NCBI GenBank assembly: GCA_016710385.1
Contig: JADJVX010000026.1
Coordinates: 62,001 to 126,000, forward strand
Origin: Actinomycetales bacterium
GTDB taxonomy: Bacteria > Actinomycetota > Actinomycetes > Actinomycetales > Dermatophilaceae
DNA: 64,000 nt
Direction: 5' to 3'
Each line of letters starts with the position of its first letter. Position 1 is the stretch's first letter. This document shows positions 46,967-56,592 of this stretch, piece by piece. The notes beneath the pieces were generated by a model that saw only the letters and a list, made by a program, of their open reading frames with translations, was not told where the DNA came from and made no database searches. The translations under genes were made by a program, and so were the position numbers.

Positions 46967-49008
46967 TGCGGGTTCCTTTCGTGGCGCTCGAGGGCGCGGC
47001 GCTCCGCGGCCTCTTGGCGAGCGTCCTGCTGGGCCAACAACGCGAGTTGCTCGTTGTAGGCCACCAGGTCGGCGTCGCCGTCACGGTCGGCCTGCCGGTC
47101 GTGCCGGCGTGCCTCCGCGTCGTCGGACTTGACCCATGCGAGGACGACGAGCAGGGCGAGGAAGAGCGAGGGGAAGTCACCGATGCCCCAGGCGATGGTG
47201 CCGCCCATCGACTGATCGGTGAGGACATCGGGCACCCACGGAACGGCGATGCGTTCGAAGAAGCCGCCGGCCAGCAGGGTGTTGGTCGACTGCATCGCCA
47301 CTCCGAAGAAGGCGTGGAAGGAGATCGTCACGAAGAGGATGACCAACCGCAGCGACGGTGCCCACTTGCGCGGCCCGGGGTCGACGCCGACGAGGACCAT
47401 GGCGAAGAGATAACCGGCGAGCAGGAAGTGGATGATCATGAAGACGTGCCCGGTGTGGGTGGTCAGCGCGAGCTCGAAGAGCGGCGTGTAGTAGAAGATC
47501 ACCAGGCTGAATGCGAAGTTGATCGATGCGACCACCGGATTTGCCCACGCCGCCAGGTATTTCGAGTGCACCAGGCCGAGGATGATCTCGCGCGGACCGT
47601 AGGTGCCGTCCTTGCGGTGCGGCGCCACGCGCACGACCAGGGTGATCGGGGCGGCGAGCACGAGGAAGACCGGCACGAGCATGGCCACCGACATGTGCAG
47701 GATCATGTGCCACGAGAACGAGAACCGGCCATAGACACCGGGGGCGCCGCAGGTGGTCCAGATGAAGGTGCCCCAGCCGAGCACCCACATGATGGTGCGG
47801 CCGATCGACCACCGGTCGCCGCGCCGGTGCAGCCGCACCACGGCCCCGACATACAGCGCGATCGCCACGACCGCGACCGTGCCCCAGAGGTAGTCCCATC
47901 GCCACATGGTGAGCCATGAGGTGGCGGTCGGCGCAGGCGGCATGGGGTAGTTGGTCAGGGCTTCGGCCAGCGTTTCCGGTTGTGGACGCACCTTGTTGGG
48001 GTTGCCGGTGCGGGCCAGGGCCGTCGCGACGCCGACCGTCGCGCCCATGACGAGCAGCTCGACGAGCACCAGCCGCACGAAGGTCGACACCCGCCCGGGC
48101 GCGGCCCGCAGCTTCGCCACGACCGCGCGGCGCTGCTGCCACCCGATCGCCCCGAGGATCACCAGGGCGGCCACCTTGGCCAGGATGAGTGCCCCGTATG
48201 CCGTGCCGAGGTCTCCCAGTCCCTGCATCCGCACGGCGGCACTCACCACTCCGGACAGACCGACGGTGAGCAGTGCCCAGCCGGCGATGACGGAGTAGCG
48301 CTCGACGACGACCGGCAGCCACTTGCCGAGGGCGGGCCGCAGGATGGTGACAGCGGCCAGGCCGCCGACCCAGGCGACGGTGCCGACCAGGTGGAACAGC
48401 AGCGCGTTGACGGCGGTTTCGTGCTCCAGGGTGCTGGCGGCGTGGCCGGCCAGGGCCAGCGGGAAAAGCGCTGTGAGAGAGACTATTCCGGACCACAGAC
48501 TGGCCAGTCGGGTGCTGGAGCTAGCCGCGATGGTGACCGCGATGGCCACCAACAAGACACTGATCAGGCCTTCGCGCAGCGGCTCGATGGACCACACGAA
48601 CGCGCGGAACTGCACGAAGAAGCCCTGGCTGCCCACCGGCATACCGGCAATGTCTGCAAAGCCGAGCACGACGCCGACCAAACCCGCGACGATCCATACG
48701 ATGCCGGCGACGATGCCGAGCCGGGTGCCCTTCGACAGGGCGTCGGAGGCGCGGTCGGGCACGGTGCAGGCGGTCATGACGAACAGGCCGATGCACGCCG
48801 CAGCGGCCAGGTCGTGGACGGCTCGCACCAGGGGCAGCCCCCACCGGACCACACTGCCGGGATCGTCGAGACCGGCGACGGCGGGGGCGGCAGCCCCGCC
48901 GACCATCGCGGAGCCGATGACCGCGACGACGGCAGCCAGCGTGGCGAGGGCAAGCGGGAGGACTGGGGAACCGTGGGCAGAGCGCGCGGCCGGGACGGAG
49001 GTGGCCAT
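46963..49008 (-). CDS. CopD-CtaG fusion membrane protein (copper/cytochrome oxidase assembly)
   Basis: 681 residues with about 15 membrane helices. Residues 1-330 resemble CopD/YcnJ (VHDLAAAACIGLFV; LFPLALAGHAASTLEHETAVNALLFHLVGTVAWVGGLAAV), and residues 350-640 resemble CtaG of the caa3 oxidase pathway (FSWHMILHMSVAMLVPVFLVLAAP; HTGHVFMIIHFLLAGYLF). Several His and Met in helices could bind copper. The tail (about 50 residues) is a charged helix. It probably supplies copper to cytochrome oxidase. TAAGGT (49015-49020) is 6 nt before the ATG. Confidence 0.88.
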   Translation of the reverse strand: MATSVPAARSAHGSPVLPLALATLAAVVAVIGSAMVGGAAAPAVAGLDDPGSVVRWGLPLVRAVHDLAAAACIGLFVMTACTVPDRASDALSKGTRLGIVAGIVWIVAGLVGVVLGFADIAGMPVGSQGFFVQFRAFVWSIEPLREGLISVLLVAIAVTIAASSSTRLASLWSGIVSLTALFPLALAGHAASTLEHETAVNALLFHLVGTVAWVGGLAAVTILRPALGKWLPVVVERYSVIAGWALLTVGLSGVVSAAVRMQGLGDLGTAYGALILAKVAALVILGAIGWQQRRAVVAKLRAAPGRVSTFVRLVLVELLVMGATVGVATALARTGNPNKVRPQPETLAEALTNYPMPPAPTATSWLTMWRWDYLWGTVAVVAIALYVGAVVRLHRRGDRWSIGRTIMWVLGWGTFIWTTCGAPGVYGRFSFSWHMILHMSVAMLVPVFLVLAAPITLVVRVAPHRKDGTYGPREIILGLVHSKYLAAWANPVVASINFAFSLVIFYYTPLFELALTTHTGHVFMIIHFLLAGYLFAMVLVGVDPGPRKWAPSLRLVILFVTISFHAFFGVAMQSTNTLLAGGFFERIAVPWVPDVLTDQSMGGTIAWGIGDFPSLFLALLVVLAWVKSDDAEARRHDRQADRDGDADLVAYNEQLALLAQQDARQEAAERRALERHERNPQ

Positions 49009-49014
49009 GGGTCA

Positions 49015-49072
49015 ACCTTAGGGACTCGGGGGCGGGCCGCAGGGCGCGGGTCGTGCGGCGCTAGATTGGCGT
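49015..49072. promoter_or_regulatory. Divergent leaderless promoters
   Basis: Minus-strand -10 TAAGGT (49020-49015) is 6 nt from the CopD-CtaG ATG (49008). Plus-strand -10 TAGATT (49062-49067) is 5 nt from the ATG at 49073. No convincing -35 hexamers. Confidence 0.55.
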
Positions 49073-49972
49073 ATGCCGCTCTCGCCGCCCGTTCCCACCG
49101 ATCTCCCGGCCCTTGTCGACGCCTTCGAGCAGACCTTGCGGGCGGTGCTCGCGCTCGGACAGGGCTGCCGCGCCGATGATTTCGGGCTCGCGACGGAGTG
49201 CCCGGGGTGGACCGTGCAGGATCAGGTGGCCCACGTGAGCTCGATCGAGGTGGCTATCGCGGGTGGGGCTGAGCCTCCCGAGGTGCCGGATCTGCCGCAC
49301 GTGCTCAACCACTTCGGCCGCTACATGGAGCGCGGGGTCGCCGAACGGCGCTGGTGGTCGGGGCATCGGGTGGTCGACGAGCTGGCCGAGGCCATCGACC
49401 GCCGGATGGCCGCGCTCCGAGCGCCCGGTCTGACCGCCGACACCCCGGTCACCCTGCCGCTGTCGATCTCCTTGCCCGCGAGCACCCTGGGCGAACTCAT
49501 GGTTCTGCGCACGCGCGATGTCTGGGCGCACGAGCAGGACCTGCGGGTCGCACTCGGCCGGCCGGGCGGACTCGACACGGTCGGTGCGGCGATCTTCACC
49601 CAGACGGTGTTCCGGTCGCTGGGTCTGCTGGCCTCGCGGGTGGCGAAGGTGCCGGCCGGCGAGGTGGTCGTGCTGGAATCCACCGGCCCGGTGCTGGGCA
49701 TCGAGGGCACCCGGATCGGGGTGCGCGACGACGGCAAGCCACTGGGAGTGGCGTTGTCCGAGGCGGAGATCGAAGCGTTGCGGCCCTCGGCTGGGTCCGA
49801 CGGGGTGGCTCAGTCGGATCGGCCGGCCGGGGTCACCTGGATCTCGATGGACACCGAGTCACTCACCCGCCGCGGCGCAGGTCGCCGTTCGGTCGAGGCG
49901 ACCCGGTATGCCGTGTCCGGCGACCCCGGTATCGCCCACGCTGTCGTCGAAGCCCTCGTCATCACTCCCTGA
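49073..49972 (+). CDS. Maleylpyruvate isomerase family, mycothiol-dependent enzyme
   Basis: 299 residues, ATG inside a GTATGCCG motif. The N-terminal DinB-like MDMPI domain has ECPGWTVQDQVAHVSSIE near residue 45 and LRTRDVWAHEQDLRVALGRP near residue 148, whose His residues bind the metal; a C-terminal SCP2-like domain follows. The family uses mycothiol, the actinobacterial thiol, in isomerase or S-transferase reactions. The substrate is unknown. It converges with the DHA2 transporter gene (7 nt). Confidence 0.88.
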   Translation: MPLSPPVPTDLPALVDAFEQTLRAVLALGQGCRADDFGLATECPGWTVQDQVAHVSSIEVAIAGGAEPPEVPDLPHVLNHFGRYMERGVAERRWWSGHRVVDELAEAIDRRMAALRAPGLTADTPVTLPLSISLPASTLGELMVLRTRDVWAHEQDLRVALGRPGGLDTVGAAIFTQTVFRSLGLLASRVAKVPAGEVVVLESTGPVLGIEGTRIGVRDDGKPLGVALSEAEIEALRPSAGSDGVAQSDRPAGVTWISMDTESLTRRGAGRRSVEATRYAVSGDPGIAHAVVEALVITP

Positions 49973-49979
49973 CCCGGCC

Positions 49980-51728
49980 TCAGTGGCCTATCGCAGGTGG
50001 GGCGAGGTCGTCTGCCTGCTCGGTGGCTGCACCGGTGGGGGCAGCACTGTCTCCGTCGTCAGGACCCCCGGCGCGAGCCTTCTGGAAGGACGCCGCCGAG
50101 CGCAGTTCGACGTGCGGCAGGAACAACGAGGCGATGAAGGCGAACACCAGCAGGACCGAGGCCACCAGGAAGACCGTCGACATCGCGTCGGAGAAGCCCA
50201 CAAGGAAGGGGCGGGCCAGTCGCGGGTCGATGAGGTTGAGGAACGACGAGTCGTTGAGCGCGTTGCCGAAACCACTGGCCGCATCACCGGCAGCCGAGCC
50301 TGCCTTCATCTGCGAGATGAAGGCCTGGTTGGCTGCCGCGTCGCCGACCGGTGCGCGCAGCGCGGCCTGGAAATCGGCCTGTGGCGCGAGCACCCGGAAC
50401 GACTCGCCGATCTTGTCCTTGGCGCTGGAGAACAGCAGCGACAGGAAGATCGCCGTGCCCAAGGTGCCGCCGATCTGCCGGGTGAAGGTCGCCGACGAGG
50501 TGGCCACGCCGATGTCGCGCAGCGGGACGGCATTCTGGATGGCCAGGGTCAGCGGCTGGAAGTTGAAGCCCAGGCCCATCCCGAAGAACACCATGACGAT
50601 CATCGACTGCCACAGCGGGGTGTCGGCGGTGACGTAGTGGAAAGCGAACAGCGACACCACGAGCAGGGCGGCACCCATGATCGGGTAGCGGCGGTAGCGG
50701 CCGGTGCGCGAGATGAGCTGACCGGACAGGATCGAGCCGAACATGATGCCCAGCGTCATCGGCAGCAGCTGCAGGCCAGCCTGGGTGGCCGTGGCGCCCT
50801 TGACGATCTGCAGGTACAGCGGCAGCGCGGCCAGGCCGCCGAACATCCCCATACCGATGAAGATCGACCCGATCGAGGCCCACGCGACGGTGCGGTTGGT
50901 GAACAGCCGCAGCGGAATGAGCGCCTCTTCACCCATGGACCGCTCAATGAATAGCCCTGCGACGAACCCGACCAGCCCGATGGCGTAGCAGATGAGCGCC
51001 GTGGACGAGGTCCAGCCCCACTCGCGACCCTGCTCGGCGACGATGAGCAGCGGCACGACGGCGACCGTCAGCGCGACCGCGCCCCACCAGTCGATGCGGT
51101 GGTCGAGCCGGTGGTGGTGCAGGTGCAGGGTGCGGGTGACGACGAAGAGCGCGGCGACGGCGATCGGGACGTTGACCAGGAACACCCAACGCCATCCGTC
51201 GATCCCGAGGATCTTGTCGGCGCCGGCGAAGAACCCACCGATGACCGGCCCGAGCACACTCGAGGACCCGAAGACGGCGAGGAAGTAGCCCTGATACTTG
51301 GCCCGCTCGCGCGGCGGCACGATGTCGCCGATGATCGCCAGCGCGAGCGAGAAGAGCCCGCCCGCGCCGATGCCCTGCACCGCACGGAAGGCGGCCAGCG
51401 ACGGGATTGACCAGGCCAGGGTGCACAGCATCGACCCGATGGTGAAGATCGTGATGGCGGCGATGAAGAACTGCTTGCGCCCGTAGATGTCGGACAGCTT
51501 CCCGTAGAGCGGGGTCGCGATCGTCGAGGTGATGAGGTATGCCGTCGTGACCCACGCCTGCGCGGACAACCCCTGCAGGTGGTCGGCGATGACCCGCATC
51601 GCGGAGGCGACGATGGTCTGGTCGAGGGCCGCGAGGAACATCCCCATCATCAGCCCGATGAGGATGGTGACGATCTGTTTGTGGGTCAACGGTTCATCCC
51701 GTGACACGGGCACTGCGGTGTCGGACAT
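49980..51728 (-). CDS. MFS drug/H+ antiporter, DHA2 (EmrB/QacA) family
   Basis: 582 residues, 14 helices, with SD GAGGAG before the ATG. Signatures: GMFLAALDQTIVASAMRVIADHL in helix 1, YLITSTIATPLYGKLSDIYGRKQFF (loop 2-3), and the antiporter motif C region GIGAGGLFSLALAIIGDIV. Likely multidrug efflux. The marR gene lies upstream on the same strand, and an intervening hairpin suggests partly independent transcripts. The C-terminal 30 residues are disordered. Confidence 0.93.
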   Translation of the reverse strand: MSDTAVPVSRDEPLTHKQIVTILIGLMMGMFLAALDQTIVASAMRVIADHLQGLSAQAWVTTAYLITSTIATPLYGKLSDIYGRKQFFIAAITIFTIGSMLCTLAWSIPSLAAFRAVQGIGAGGLFSLALAIIGDIVPPRERAKYQGYFLAVFGSSSVLGPVIGGFFAGADKILGIDGWRWVFLVNVPIAVAALFVVTRTLHLHHHRLDHRIDWWGAVALTVAVVPLLIVAEQGREWGWTSSTALICYAIGLVGFVAGLFIERSMGEEALIPLRLFTNRTVAWASIGSIFIGMGMFGGLAALPLYLQIVKGATATQAGLQLLPMTLGIMFGSILSGQLISRTGRYRRYPIMGAALLVVSLFAFHYVTADTPLWQSMIVMVFFGMGLGFNFQPLTLAIQNAVPLRDIGVATSSATFTRQIGGTLGTAIFLSLLFSSAKDKIGESFRVLAPQADFQAALRAPVGDAAANQAFISQMKAGSAAGDAASGFGNALNDSSFLNLIDPRLARPFLVGFSDAMSTVFLVASVLLVFAFIASLFLPHVELRSAASFQKARAGGPDDGDSAAPTGAATEQADDLAPPAIGH

Positions 51729-51794
51729 GACTCTCCTCGAACGGCATACGTCTGGCGGGTGCAGGTGGTGGGGAAGTGCGGGTAGGGCTGCGGA

Positions 51795-51834
51795 CCCCGC
51801 CGAGCGGGCCCCTCGATGGGGGCGCTCCGGCGGG
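51795..51834 (-). terminator. GC-rich hairpin after marR
   Basis: CCCCGCCGAGCGGGCCCC (51795-51812) pairs with GGGGGCGCTCCGGCGGG (51818-51834) apart from small bulges. It starts 13 nt past the marR stop, before the efflux gene; it may be a terminator or attenuator. Confidence 0.6.
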
Positions 51835-51846
51835 TGCGGACGGTGC

Positions 51847-52347
51847 TCAGTGCGGGCGGGGCTCGACGTCGGCAGGGCCGTCGGTGCGAGCCCGGGTGGC
51901 CTCCAGGTCGTCGGCGAAGCGGGTGACGTCGTCGGCGAAGCGGGCCAGCTCCTGCGGCGTCCAACCGGCCAGCACCCGACCCAGCCAAGCCCCCCGGGTC
52001 GCCGTCATCCGGTCGACGACGGCACGGCCGGTGTCGGTGAGGCTGAGCACGGCGACTCGGCCGTCGTGCGGGTCGGCCTCCTTGGCGATGACGCCGAGCG
52101 CGGTGAGGTGGCTCACCTGACGGCTGACCGTCGAGACCTCCACGTGAATGCAGCCGGCCAGGTCGGAGACCCGCTTGCTGCCGTCGGCGAGGTTGGTGAG
52201 CACCGCGAAATGCGTCGAGTCGACTCCGGGAAGGGGGGACGGCGCGTGCTGCTTGAGCGCCGCGAAGAGCTTGCCGACGCGGATGAACTCGGCCGCGAGC
52301 CGGGCGGTGGCCTCGGTCGGGTCGAGCAGTTGCGCGTGGGACGGCAT
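51847..52347 (-). CDS. MarR family transcriptional regulator
   Basis: 166 residues from ATG 52347. Winged helix: GVDSTHFAVLTNLADGSKRVSDLAGCIHVEVSTVSRQVSHLTALGVI with the wing ADPHDGRVAVLSLTDTG. Dimerisation helices at both ends. It probably represses the downstream DHA2 exporter and itself in response to a small ligand; no operator was identified with confidence. Confidence 0.92.
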   Translation of the reverse strand: MPSHAQLLDPTEATARLAAEFIRVGKLFAALKQHAPSPLPGVDSTHFAVLTNLADGSKRVSDLAGCIHVEVSTVSRQVSHLTALGVIAKEADPHDGRVAVLSLTDTGRAVVDRMTATRGAWLGRVLAGWTPQELARFADDVTRFADDLEATRARTDGPADVEPRPH

Positions 52348-52449
52348 CCGAGCGGGGCTTCCTTCGCGGGGTGAGGACCAGATGGTTGTTTGCAGCACGC
52401 AACTGTATGCCGGGGGTGGGCATTCCCCAAACCGCCGGCGAACTCGGGA

Positions 52450-53625
52450 TCAGTCCTGCGGGGAGCCGCCGACCGAGCGCACCACGTCGACGCCGTCGCC
52501 GATCATGGCGCGCCAGCTGGCGGCGTAGTAGCGCGCCGGGGCGGCCTTGAACGCCGCAGCCCGCAAGCCGGTCGCCAAACGTCCGCGAACCAGCGCTGCC
52601 TGCCCGAACTGCCTTGCGCGCGAGGCGATCTCCTGCACCCGCGGGGCTCGCAGGGTGCGATAGCGCAGCAGTGCCCCGTCGATGCCGTCGTCGAGCACTC
52701 GGGCCAGCACGAGCGCATCCTCGATGGCCATCGCGGCGCCCTGCCCGACATTCGGCGTCATGGCATGCGCCGCATCACCGAGCAGGATCGCGCGGGGGAC
52801 GCCCCAGACGTGGCGGGGAAGCTCGAGCAGGTCGTGGTGCAGGGGTGGGGTGTCGCTCAGGCCCGCGACGAGTTCACCGCACACCCCGTGCCCCACGTAT
52901 GCCGTGAACTCCTCCCGCAGTTCGGGCCAGGCGGGTGCCGGGCTCGCCTGTGGTGTGACGTGGAGCAAGTAGTAGTAGACGGTGTCCGGGCTCATCGGGA
53001 AGGCGCCCACCCGCGTGCCGTCACCCCAGGCCTCGACGGCGGTGCGGCCGATGCCCATGGGGGCCAGCCCCCGCCAACAGGTCTCACCGGCATACCGCAG
53101 CTCTTGGAGGCCGCAGACCTCGGTGCGGATCGCGCTGTGCAGGCCGTCGGCACCGACGAGCAGGTCGGCGGTGAGCGTCTGGCCGTCGGCGAGCGTGACG
53201 TCGACGTCGCGGCCGCGGGCGTGCACCGAGGTGACCGTGGTGCCGAGGCGCACGTCGACGTCACCGGGTAGAGCGTCGGCTATGAGCCGGTGGAGATGGG
53301 TGCGGGTCATGGCGTAGCTCGGGCCGAAGTCGGCGCGCAGGCCAGCGATATCGACGGCTCCGAGCAGCGCGCCGTTGTCGCGCCGCAGCTCCATGGCGTC
53401 GAGCACCTGGCCAGCGTGCGGGCCGTGGTCTCTGACCTCGATGCCGAGCGCGGCCAGCGCCTGGACGGCATTGGCAGCCACGAGCAGGCCGGCACCGATC
53501 GCCTCGAACTGGGGCGCGCGCTCGATGAGGGTGACCTGGTGACCACGACGGGCGAGCGCGACCGCTGCGGTCAGCCCTCCGATCCCGGCTCCGACGACGA
53601 CCACCCGCATGCCGACACCACTCAT
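52450..53625 (-). CDS. FAD-dependent monooxygenase (PHBH/UbiH-like)
   Basis: 391 residues. Rossmann motif VVVGAGIGGLTAAVALARRGHQVTLIE at the N-terminus, the DG motif LLVGADGLHSAIRTEV near 160, and the FAD-ribityl motif LLGDAAHAMTPNVGQGAAMAIEDA near 290. Class A flavoprotein hydroxylases of this type act on aromatic or polyketide compounds with NAD(P)H and O2. Neighbours are two exporters and a MarR regulator, compatible with detoxification, but the substrate is not known. Confidence 0.9.
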   Translation of the reverse strand: MSGVGMRVVVVGAGIGGLTAAVALARRGHQVTLIERAPQFEAIGAGLLVAANAVQALAALGIEVRDHGPHAGQVLDAMELRRDNGALLGAVDIAGLRADFGPSYAMTRTHLHRLIADALPGDVDVRLGTTVTSVHARGRDVDVTLADGQTLTADLLVGADGLHSAIRTEVCGLQELRYAGETCWRGLAPMGIGRTAVEAWGDGTRVGAFPMSPDTVYYYLLHVTPQASPAPAWPELREEFTAYVGHGVCGELVAGLSDTPPLHHDLLELPRHVWGVPRAILLGDAAHAMTPNVGQGAAMAIEDALVLARVLDDGIDGALLRYRTLRAPRVQEIASRARQFGQAALVRGRLATGLRAAAFKAAPARYYAASWRAMIGDGVDVVRSVGGSPQD

Positions 53626-53672
53626 GCCGGCAACTCTGGCACAGCCCTGATCAGAGGCCGCGGGCCCCTCCG

Positions 53673-54893
53673 TCAGTCCAGCGCGAGCTCCGATTCCGCC
53701 ACCTCAGCCCGCTCGGCGCGCAGGATTCGCCGGAAAAACGCCGACGAGAGCACGACGGCGATCAACCCGGCGGCGACGGGCACGGCATACGCCTGGTGTG
53801 GGCCGAGGTGCTCGACCACCCAGCCGCCGGCGGCCGCCCCGGTCGAGATGCCGATGAGGATGCCGGTGACCGCGACGGCCATGCCCTCGGTGACCAGCGC
53901 CGGGGGCACGAGCTGCTGGCTCAACGACATGGCGGTGATGAGCATCGGCGCGGTCGCGCAGCCGGCCACGAGCATGACGACGGCGAGCCCGCGCAGATCG
54001 GTGACGAAGAGAGCCGGGGCCTCCAGGAGGAACATGCCGAGCGCGGCATATCGCAGGCGATGGCTGAGCGAAATCCGGAAAACCTTGGCGCCGAAGGCGA
54101 TTCCCGCGATGGTCGACCCGAGGGCGAAGAGCGCGAGGATCACCGAGGAGAAGCTCTGCTGCCCGGCCTCCTTCGACACGGCCACAGCCACCACCTCGTT
54201 GGAGCCGAAGATCACCCCGACCATGGTGAGCACCGCGGCGACGACGAACATCCCGGGCCGGGCGACGGCATACCCGTCGGGTCTGTCGTGGTGCGGGACC
54301 ACGGGAGGTTCGGTCGCACGCGCCCCCACGAAGAAGACCATGCCGATGAGGTAGAGGACATATGCGACGAGCAGCCCGGCCTCCGGGAACCACACCGTCG
54401 ACAGTACGATGCCCAGCACCGGCCCGAGCACGAAGGACGCCTCGTCCATGACCTGCTCGAAGGACATCGCCGTGTGCAGGGTGTCGGGCTCGGCGCCGAA
54501 GACGTGCGCCCAGCGGGCCCGGGACAGCGGCCCCATCTCGGGCAGGATCGCCGAGAGCCCATAGGTGAGGAAGAGGGTCCACGAGGGCGCCCCGATCCAC
54601 GAGAGCACCACGGTCGCCAACCCGCACGCGGTCGACCAGATCGCGAACGGCAGGACGATCCGCCGCTGTCCGTGCCGGTCGACCAGCCGCCCGAGCACCG
54701 GCCCGGCCGCCGCGAGCACGAGCACGCCCACCGCCGTCATCGCCCCGGCCAGGCTGAACGAATCCCGCCGCGCCGACACCATGACGATGATCGACACCCC
54801 GAACATCGCGCCGCCCACCCGCGCGAGCGCCCCACCCGCGATGAAAGCCGGCGCTCCGGGGACGCGCAGCAGCGGGCGGTAGGCGGCGAGCAT
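53673..54893 (-). CDS. MFS transporter
   Basis: 406 residues from ATG 54893, twelve helices. TACCCT (54905-54900), part of a GTATGCCG copy, lies 6 nt upstream, supporting this start and a leaderless mRNA. Loop 2-3 shows GRLVDRHGQRRIVLPFAI; mid loop has SRARWAHVFGAEPDTLHTAMSFEQVMDEASFVLGP, as in small-molecule exporters of actinobacteria. The substrate is unknown. It is 47 nt before the monooxygenase gene on the same strand. Confidence 0.88.
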   Translation of the reverse strand: MLAAYRPLLRVPGAPAFIAGGALARVGGAMFGVSIIVMVSARRDSFSLAGAMTAVGVLVLAAAGPVLGRLVDRHGQRRIVLPFAIWSTACGLATVVLSWIGAPSWTLFLTYGLSAILPEMGPLSRARWAHVFGAEPDTLHTAMSFEQVMDEASFVLGPVLGIVLSTVWFPEAGLLVAYVLYLIGMVFFVGARATEPPVVPHHDRPDGYAVARPGMFVVAAVLTMVGVIFGSNEVVAVAVSKEAGQQSFSSVILALFALGSTIAGIAFGAKVFRISLSHRLRYAALGMFLLEAPALFVTDLRGLAVVMLVAGCATAPMLITAMSLSQQLVPPALVTEGMAVAVTGILIGISTGAAAGGWVVEHLGPHQAYAVPVAAGLIAVVLSSAFFRRILRAERAEVAESELALD

Positions 54894-54945
54894 CAGGCCA
54901 GGGTATGCCGTGCGCCCGCCGTCCCGGACCGGCGCACCGCTGGAC

Positions 54946-56580
54946 CTACCCCCAGACCAACCCGCGGGCCGGGTCGGCGAGGATCGCGGCGACATCGGCG
55001 AGATAGCGCGACCCGAGCTCGCCGTCGACCAGACGGTGGTCGAAGGACAACCCGAGGGTCGTCACATGCCGGATCGCGAGTTCGTCGCTGCCGTCGGCGG
55101 CGGTGACGACCCAGGGCTGCTTGCGGATCGCACCGAAGGCCATGATCGCGGCCTCGCCCGGGTTGAGGATCGGCGTGCCGGTGTCGACGCCGAAGACCCC
55201 GACATTGGTGATGGTGATCGTGCCGCCGGACATGTCGGCCGGCTGGGTGCGACCCTCCCGGGCCGTCGCGACCAGGCCCGCCATCGCGTCGGCGAGCTGG
55301 CGCATGGTCAGCAGGTCGGCGTCCTTGATGTTGGGCACGATGAGCCCGCGGGGCGTCGCCGCGGCGATGCCGAGGTTGACATAACCCTTGAGCACGATCT
55401 CCTGCGCGGCCTCGTCCCATGACGCGTTGATCTCGGGGTGGCGCTTGATCGCCACGCACATGGCCTTGGCGAGCACGAGCAACGGGGTGACCTTGACCCC
55501 GGCGAACTCTCGATCGGCCTTGAGCCGCTCGACCAGCTCGATGGTCGGCGTGACATCGACGGTGATCCACTCGGTGACATGCGGCGCGGTGAAGGCCGAG
55601 CCCACCATGGCCTGGGCGGTCATCTTGCGCACGCCCTTGATCGGCACCCGCGTCTCGCCCCGGCTGGCGGCACCGGCAGCACCCGCGAGGTATGCCGTCC
55701 CGGCACCGCCCGCACCCGGCATACCGGCTGTCGCGGTCCCCACCGCGCCGGCGCGAGCCGCGAGGAAGGCGTCGATGTCGGCGCGGGTGATGGTCTCACC
55801 GGCGGCCGGCACCTGGGCCAGGTCGACGCCGACGTCCTTGGCGTACTTGCGGACCGGGGGCTTGGCCAGCACGTTGGCGTGGACCCGCGGCGCCTTGTGC
55901 GGCTGGGCGAGTTCGGCGATTGGCCGGTTGTCGCGGCGCACCTCGGGGGCGTGGGCCGCGACGAGCCCGCCCATCCGGGCCGTGGGAGGCTGGTCGATGT
56001 GTTCGCCTGGGGGAGCGGCGATCTCGCGGACGATGGCTTCCTTGCGCCGCGGGCGTCGCTTGGCCTCGGTCTGCTTGATGCCGTAGCCGACGAGCACGGC
56101 GGTGCGACCGGTCGACGTCGTGCCTCCGATGAGGCCTTCGGCGACAGGCTCGTCACCCGCGGGGTCGGGAGCCGGCCCACCGTCGAAGACGCCGGCAGCG
56201 GCCCGGGCGGCCGGAGCCGCCGACCTGCCGGCCGGAGGGCTCGCCAGAGTTGAATCAGCCTGTGGCACAGAGGTTTTCGCGGTTGACCCGACCGCAGCGG
56301 CACCCGACGCCGGAGCGGCAGGCGACCCACCGGCATACGTGGGATCGTCGATGGCAATGATCGGGGAGCCGACCTCGACGGTCGCGCCCTCAGGCGCCAG
56401 CAGGGCGGACACGGTGCCCGCCCACGGGATCGGCAGCTCGACCAGCGACTTGGCGGTCTCGATCTCGACGACGATGTCGTTGACCTTGACGGTGTCGCCG
56501 ACGGCGACCCGCCAGGTGACGATCTCGGCCTCGGTCAGGCCCTCGCCGGGATCGGGCAGGAGGAATTCACGGACGGCCAT
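54946..56580 (-). CDS. bkdC: Dihydrolipoamide acyltransferase (E2) of a branched-chain 2-oxoacid dehydrogenase
   Basis: 544 residues. One lipoyl domain (VEIETAKSLVELPIPWAG; Lys in ETAKS near residue 43), an Ala/Pro linker, a peripheral-subunit-binding domain (VLAKPPVRKYAKDVGVDLAQVPAAGETITRADIDAFL) and the catalytic domain ending SFDHRLVDGELGSRYLADV with the active His. It transfers the acyl group to CoA and forms the complex core. It follows E1-beta by 12 nt. E3 (lipoamide dehydrogenase) is not in the window. Confidence 0.93.
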   Translation of the reverse strand: MAVREFLLPDPGEGLTEAEIVTWRVAVGDTVKVNDIVVEIETAKSLVELPIPWAGTVSALLAPEGATVEVGSPIIAIDDPTYAGGSPAAPASGAAAVGSTAKTSVPQADSTLASPPAGRSAAPAARAAAGVFDGGPAPDPAGDEPVAEGLIGGTTSTGRTAVLVGYGIKQTEAKRRPRRKEAIVREIAAPPGEHIDQPPTARMGGLVAAHAPEVRRDNRPIAELAQPHKAPRVHANVLAKPPVRKYAKDVGVDLAQVPAAGETITRADIDAFLAARAGAVGTATAGMPGAGGAGTAYLAGAAGAASRGETRVPIKGVRKMTAQAMVGSAFTAPHVTEWITVDVTPTIELVERLKADREFAGVKVTPLLVLAKAMCVAIKRHPEINASWDEAAQEIVLKGYVNLGIAAATPRGLIVPNIKDADLLTMRQLADAMAGLVATAREGRTQPADMSGGTITITNVGVFGVDTGTPILNPGEAAIMAFGAIRKQPWVVTAADGSDELAIRHVTTLGLSFDHRLVDGELGSRYLADVAAILADPARGLVWG

Positions 56581-56592
56581 GACGGGTCCCTC

